Shown here one piece after another: positions 12,966-16,094 of a DNA stretch of 16,094 bases. The first letter of the stretch is position 1. Every line of letters begins with the position of its first letter. The stretch covers positions 1-16,094 of the forward strand of contig PEZG01000019.1 in the NCBI GenBank assembly GCA_002774185.1, written 5' to 3'. The notes beneath the pieces are model-generated. The model worked only from the letters and a program-made list of their open reading frames with translations, was not told the origin of the DNA and made no database searches. Both the position numbers and the translations under genes were made by a program. This stretch comes from Candidatus Roizmanbacteria bacterium CG09_land_8_20_14_0_10_41_9 (lineage in GTDB: Bacteria > Patescibacteriota > Microgenomatia > UBA1406 > GWC2-37-13).

Positions 12966-13928
12966 ATGGTTCAATCTAAAACTATTTTCAAATCCATCCC
13001 CCATGTTTTGAAAACCATTAACCTCCCGTCTCTTGGAACAAAATCCCAGGGAAAAGTGAGGGATATTTTCGTCAAAGACGGGAAAAGAATTCTTATCACG
13101 ACAGATCGTCAATCCGCTTTCGATGTAGTCTTGGGACATATTCCCTTCAAAGGAGCGGTTCTCAATTTACTCTCACAATTCTGGTTTGAGAAAACAAAAC
13201 ATATTGTTAAAAACCACATGATTTCGGTTCCCGACCCAAACGTGATGATTACGAAAAACTGCAAAGGGATCCCGGTTGAGATGATTGTCCGAGGCTATAT
13301 ATCGGGCGTTACTAAAACCTCCATTTGGTATTCCTATGAAAAGGGAGAAAGAACCATTTACGGTTTAAAATTTCCCGAAGGGTTAAAGAAAAATCAGGCG
13401 CTTCCCTCGCCTGTCCTCACCCCGACGACCCATGGTGGAGGCAAGGGAGGGCACGACGAAAGACTAACAAGAGAAGAAATCATCCAGAGAAAAATCGTGG
13501 ACAAAAAATTGTACGAAAAGATGGAGAAGATCACGCGTGAACTTTTTAGATTTGGAAGCGAACTGTGTAAAAAACGGGGTCTCATATTGGTGGATACCAA
13601 ATACGAATTCGGACTGTACAACGGAGAGCTTACGTTGATTGACGAGATCCACACTCCTGACTCATCCCGTTTCTGGATTGCTAAAACGTATAAGGAACGT
13701 TTCAAAAAAGGACTGGAACCGGAGAATTTTGACAAAGAATTTTTGCGTCTGTGGTATGCCAAACGCGGATACCGGGGAGACGGGAAACCTCCTCCTATGT
13801 CAAAAGACCTCATCGTCACTTTGGCAAAACGGTATATCGCAATCTACGAGAAATTAACCGGAAAAAAATTCAAAGCATTTGCGCACCCTATTGAAAAGAG
13901 AATAAAAAAAGCTCTGAATGCAGTATGA
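12966..13928 (+). CDS. purC: SAICAR synthetase
   Basis: Adds aspartate to CAIR using ATP. From ATG 12966 it has 320 residues, the longer (yeast Ade1-like) form. Motifs in order: GKVRDIF (29-35), TTDRQSAFDVV (45-55), PVEMIVRGYISG (103-114), LTPTTHGGGKGGHDE (151-165; usually TPSTKAxxGEHDE), ILVDTKYEFG and DEIHTPDSSRFW (226-237). The frame is open upstream to a TTG at 12846, but that 40-residue extension is encoded by the palindromic element and resembles no PurC N-terminus; homologues start 15-30 residues before GKVRD. ATGs at 12921 and 12927 are weaker alternatives. The stop TGA overlaps the purM start (ATGA), indicating translational coupling. Confidence 0.94.
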   Translation: MVQSKTIFKSIPHVLKTINLPSLGTKSQGKVRDIFVKDGKRILITTDRQSAFDVVLGHIPFKGAVLNLLSQFWFEKTKHIVKNHMISVPDPNVMITKNCKGIPVEMIVRGYISGVTKTSIWYSYEKGERTIYGLKFPEGLKKNQALPSPVLTPTTHGGGKGGHDERLTREEIIQRKIVDKKLYEKMEKITRELFRFGSELCKKRGLILVDTKYEFGLYNGELTLIDEIHTPDSSRFWIAKTYKERFKKGLEPENFDKEFLRLWYAKRGYRGDGKPPPMSKDLIVTLAKRYIAIYEKLTGKKFKAFAHPIEKRIKKALNAV

Positions 13929-15022
13929 AAATAACGTACTCCCAAGTCGGTGACAATTACGAGACTAAAGATCCGATTAAAAAACTGGCACAGACTGCAG
14001 CCGCCCAAACGGGGAAAAATTTGCGGCGTCACGGATTTGCTGAAATAAGAGATAGCCACGGAGAATCTGCTTACGTCTGGCAACAGAGAAAGGTTCTCAT
14101 GGCATCGGTCATCGAGGGACTCGGAACAAAGAATCTCATAGCGGACGAGGCAAGAAAAATTACCGGGAAAACCTACTATGATGTTGTTGGTCATGATACG
14201 GTAGCAACCATCATTAACGACTTAACCACAGTCGGCGCAGCTCCTCTCACAGTTCATGCATACTGGGCAATAGAAGATAATAGCTGGCTTGAAGACAGGA
14301 AACGCATGGAGGATCTAATCAAAGGTTGGAAAAACGCGTGCGATTTGGCCGGAGCCAGTTGGGGTGGAGGTGAAACTCCGACCATGAAGCAGATCGTGGT
14401 TCCCGGTACATCCGAGTTTGGAGGATCTGCGGTTGGCATCATCAAAAATAAAAAAAACCTCATTATTGATAAAAATCTAAATAGTGGAGACCGCATTGTC
14501 CTTTTAAAAAGCAATGGGGTCAATGCTAACGGGATATCGCTGACCCGCGCCATAGCTAAAAAATTGCCAAAAGGGTATGCTACAAAACTCCCCAGCGGAA
14601 AAATATACGGAGAGGCGCTCCTTACCAAAACCAATATTTACGCAAAGCTTATCCAAAATCTTTTTAAGGAAAAAATCAATCTACATTACATCTCAAATAT
14701 CACCGGCCACGGCACAAGAAAAATAATGCGCGCAAAAGGGAACTTTACCTACGTTGTCGAACGGATCATAGAACCGCAGGAAATTTTCCACTTCATAAAA
14801 AAACACGCCAATCTTACCGACTACGATATGTACGAAACCTATAACATGGGTATGGACTACGCTCTTTTGATTCCTCCGAAGAACGTTGCAAAAACCAAAA
14901 AAATCATCAAAAAATGCGGGTTTGATGGTATTGATGCCGGATACGTTGAAAAAGGGAAAAGACAGGTGATCATCAAGCCAAAAAACCTGGTTTACAAGGC
15001 GGAGACGCTTGATCTTCGCTAA
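13925..15022 (+). CDS. purM: Phosphoribosylaminoimidazole (AIR) synthetase, divergent
   Basis: Closes FGAM to AIR with ATP, directly downstream of the PurL/PurQ reaction. The 365 residues are near the family length. Recognisable motifs are EGLGTK (64-69; usually TDGVGTK), GHDTVATIINDL (89-100; usually GxDxVAMxVND), GAAPLTVHAYWAI, WGGGETP (146-152), the region around SNGVNANGISLTR (196-208) and NITGHGTRKIM. The changes in the normally invariant DGVGTK stretch and the loss of the usual GGFGGLF segment (here RRHGFAEIRDSHGE) mark a divergent branch, but both the ATP-grasping Gly-rich parts and the C-terminal domain are present. It starts inside the purC stop (ATGA). Its TAA overlaps the stop codon of the convergent gltX, with no room for an intergenic terminator. 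Confidence 0.88.
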   Translation: MKITYSQVGDNYETKDPIKKLAQTAAAQTGKNLRRHGFAEIRDSHGESAYVWQQRKVLMASVIEGLGTKNLIADEARKITGKTYYDVVGHDTVATIINDLTTVGAAPLTVHAYWAIEDNSWLEDRKRMEDLIKGWKNACDLAGASWGGGETPTMKQIVVPGTSEFGGSAVGIIKNKKNLIIDKNLNSGDRIVLLKSNGVNANGISLTRAIAKKLPKGYATKLPSGKIYGEALLTKTNIYAKLIQNLFKEKINLHYISNITGHGTRKIMRAKGNFTYVVERIIEPQEIFHFIKKHANLTDYDMYETYNMGMDYALLIPPKNVAKTKKIIKKCGFDGIDAGYVEKGKRQVIIKPKNLVYKAETLDLR

Positions 15023-16094
15023 ATAATCCGCTTCAGTCGTTCTACACACTCTTCTTTCCCCAATACTTCCATGGATTCGTTCAACGGAGGGGAAATTTTT
15101 TTACCGGTGATTGCGACCCGTAATACCATGAAGAATTCGCTATTTTTTACCCCCTCTTTTTTTGCCAGATTTTGCATGATCTCCCCAATTTGGGAAGCTT
15201 TCCACTCCCTCACTTCTTGTAATGACAGATGAATTTTTTTAAGCAATCCTTTTTTTTCGGATAAGTCTAGTTCATATTTTTCCGGCCTCTTGAAAAAAAA
15301 TTCACACAAGGGCAGATAGTCGGACAATTTCTTTATCCTTTCCTGGATCAACGGAATCGTCTTTGTAATGATAGTTCTGTCATAATCTCTTCCAACATAA
15401 TTCTGAATTCTTAATTCCAAATTCTCAATTCTCAATTTTCGAAGGTATTCCCCATTCATCCATTCCAGTTTCACAACATCAAATGCAGGTCCAACTGCGG
15501 AAACATCCTTCAATTCAAATTCTCGGATAAATTCCTCCATGGAAAATATTTCCTTTTGCTTTGGATGGGACCAACCCATGAGAGCAAGATAATTTAACAC
15601 TGCTTCCGGAAGAAATCCCTGATCTAAATACCAGGAAGCCCATACCGGATTTTTTCGTTTGGATAGTTTTGAACGGTTGGGGTTCCTCAAAATCGGCACA
15701 TGCGCAAACACGGGAAGTTCCCATCCGAATGCGTTGTAAAGGAAAATGTGCTTTGGGGTTGATGAGATCCATTCTTCCGCGCGAATGACGTGGGATATCT
15801 CCATCAAATGGTCATCAACGACCACGGCCAAATGGTACGTAGGATACCCATCTGACTTGAGAAGTATTTGATCATCAATGTCTTTACTGTGAAACGTGAT
15901 TGTTCCCCGGATCAAATCGTCAAACGCTATCTCTGTTCCTTCGGGAATATGCATGCGGATGACGTATTTTTCCCCTTTCTTTATCCTTTCTTTTGCATCC
16001 TCGAGCTTCACATTTTTAAAACAGTACTTGTCGTATTTCGAAATTTGCTTTTTTTCCTGTGCCTGTGCTCTTAGCATATCGAGACGCTCCTTAG
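15019..16094 (-). CDS. gltX: Glutamyl-tRNA synthetase, N-terminus beyond window edge
   Basis: Charges tRNA-Glu (and tRNA-Gln in organisms using the transamidation route). The frame is open to the window edge, and the in-frame residues KERLD before the internal Met at 16077 show that it continues upstream. About 357 residues are visible of a usual ~470-500, so the ATP-binding HIGH region is missing. Visible are DGYPTYHLAVVVDDHLM, the GltX-specific EEWISSTPKH, the class I signature KLSKR (15655-15669, KMSKS type), ALMGWSHP and the C-terminal anticodon-binding domain. A heptamer repeat (15401-15435) encodes LRIENLELRIQN within the connecting region. TAG (15019-15021) overlaps the purM stop. It is transcribed toward the pur operon and is unlikely to share its regulation. 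Confidence 0.93.
   Translation of the reverse strand, partial: KERLDMLRAQAQEKKQISKYDKYCFKNVKLEDAKERIKKGEKYVIRMHIPEGTEIAFDDLIRGTITFHSKDIDDQILLKSDGYPTYHLAVVVDDHLMEISHVIRAEEWISSTPKHIFLYNAFGWELPVFAHVPILRNPNRSKLSKRKNPVWASWYLDQGFLPEAVLNYLALMGWSHPKQKEIFSMEEFIREFELKDVSAVGPAFDVVKLEWMNGEYLRKLRIENLELRIQNYVGRDYDRTIITKTIPLIQERIKKLSDYLPLCEFFFKRPEKYELDLSEKKGLLKKIHLSLQEVREWKASQIGEIMQNLAKKEGVKNSEFFMVLRVAITGKKISPPLNESMEVLGKEECVERLKRII
15401..15435 (+). repeat. Heptanucleotide tandem repeat inside gltX
   Basis: Five 7-base units lie head to tail: TTCTGAA, TTCTTAA, TTCCAAA, TTCTCAA, TTCTCAA, followed by a degenerate TTTTCGA. On the coding strand they are read without a stop as LRIENLELRIQN. A 7-base unit shifts frame every copy, so only a change of three units (seven codons) keeps GltX intact. 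Confidence 0.75.

Noticed and set aside
1..16094. CRISPR arrays, rRNA or tRNA genes
   Set aside because: No regularly spaced direct repeats, no rRNA-like sequence and no recognisable tRNA cloverleaf were seen; nearly all the sequence is coding.

Overview
The window holds a compact purine-nucleotide biosynthesis locus from what is probably a small-genome bacterium of the Candidate Phyla Radiation (Patescibacteria, possibly Microgenomates). That assignment is an inference. It rests on the lysine-rich proteins, very short or overlapping gene junctions, almost complete lack of Shine-Dalgarno sequences, an AT-rich heptamer repeat inside a housekeeping gene, and divergent forms of PurM and PurL. 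Stops TAA, TAG and TGA are all used, so the genetic code looks standard.

Layout. Positions 1-1204 are an almost complete insertion sequence with a DDE (IS481/IS3-like) transposase on the minus strand. Its inverted ends are at about 1-26 and 1176-1204, and it sits just upstream of purF. From 1262 to 15022 every gene is on the plus strand: purF, purH, purA, purL, purQ, a HAD-family hydrolase, a P-loop NTPase broken by one in-frame TAA, purB, purE, purC and purM. A roughly 105-nt imperfect palindrome (12849-12954) lies between purE and purC. The end of a minus-strand gltX (15019-16094, N-terminus outside the window) meets purM tail to tail, the two stop codons overlapping.

Pathway. PurF makes phosphoribosylamine; PurL with PurQ makes FGAM; PurM makes AIR; PurE and PurC carry CO2 and aspartate addition; PurB acts twice (SAICAR and adenylosuccinate lyase); PurH performs the last two steps to IMP; PurA starts the AMP branch. 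purD, purN/purT and purK are not in the window. A separate purS is not expected, because PurL carries two PurS-like segments at its N-terminus and lacks the glutaminase domain, which PurQ supplies. The HAD protein and the broken NTPase are the only genes in the run that are not recognisable purine enzymes.

Points of most interest are the palindromic element before purC, the -10-like hexamers 7-10 nt before several start codons with no Shine-Dalgarno (suggesting leaderless or near-leaderless messages), the nonsense codon in the NTPase gene, the split reading frame at the transposase N-terminus, the heptamer repeat translated inside GltX, and the arginine-rich composition shared only by PurF and the HAD protein.
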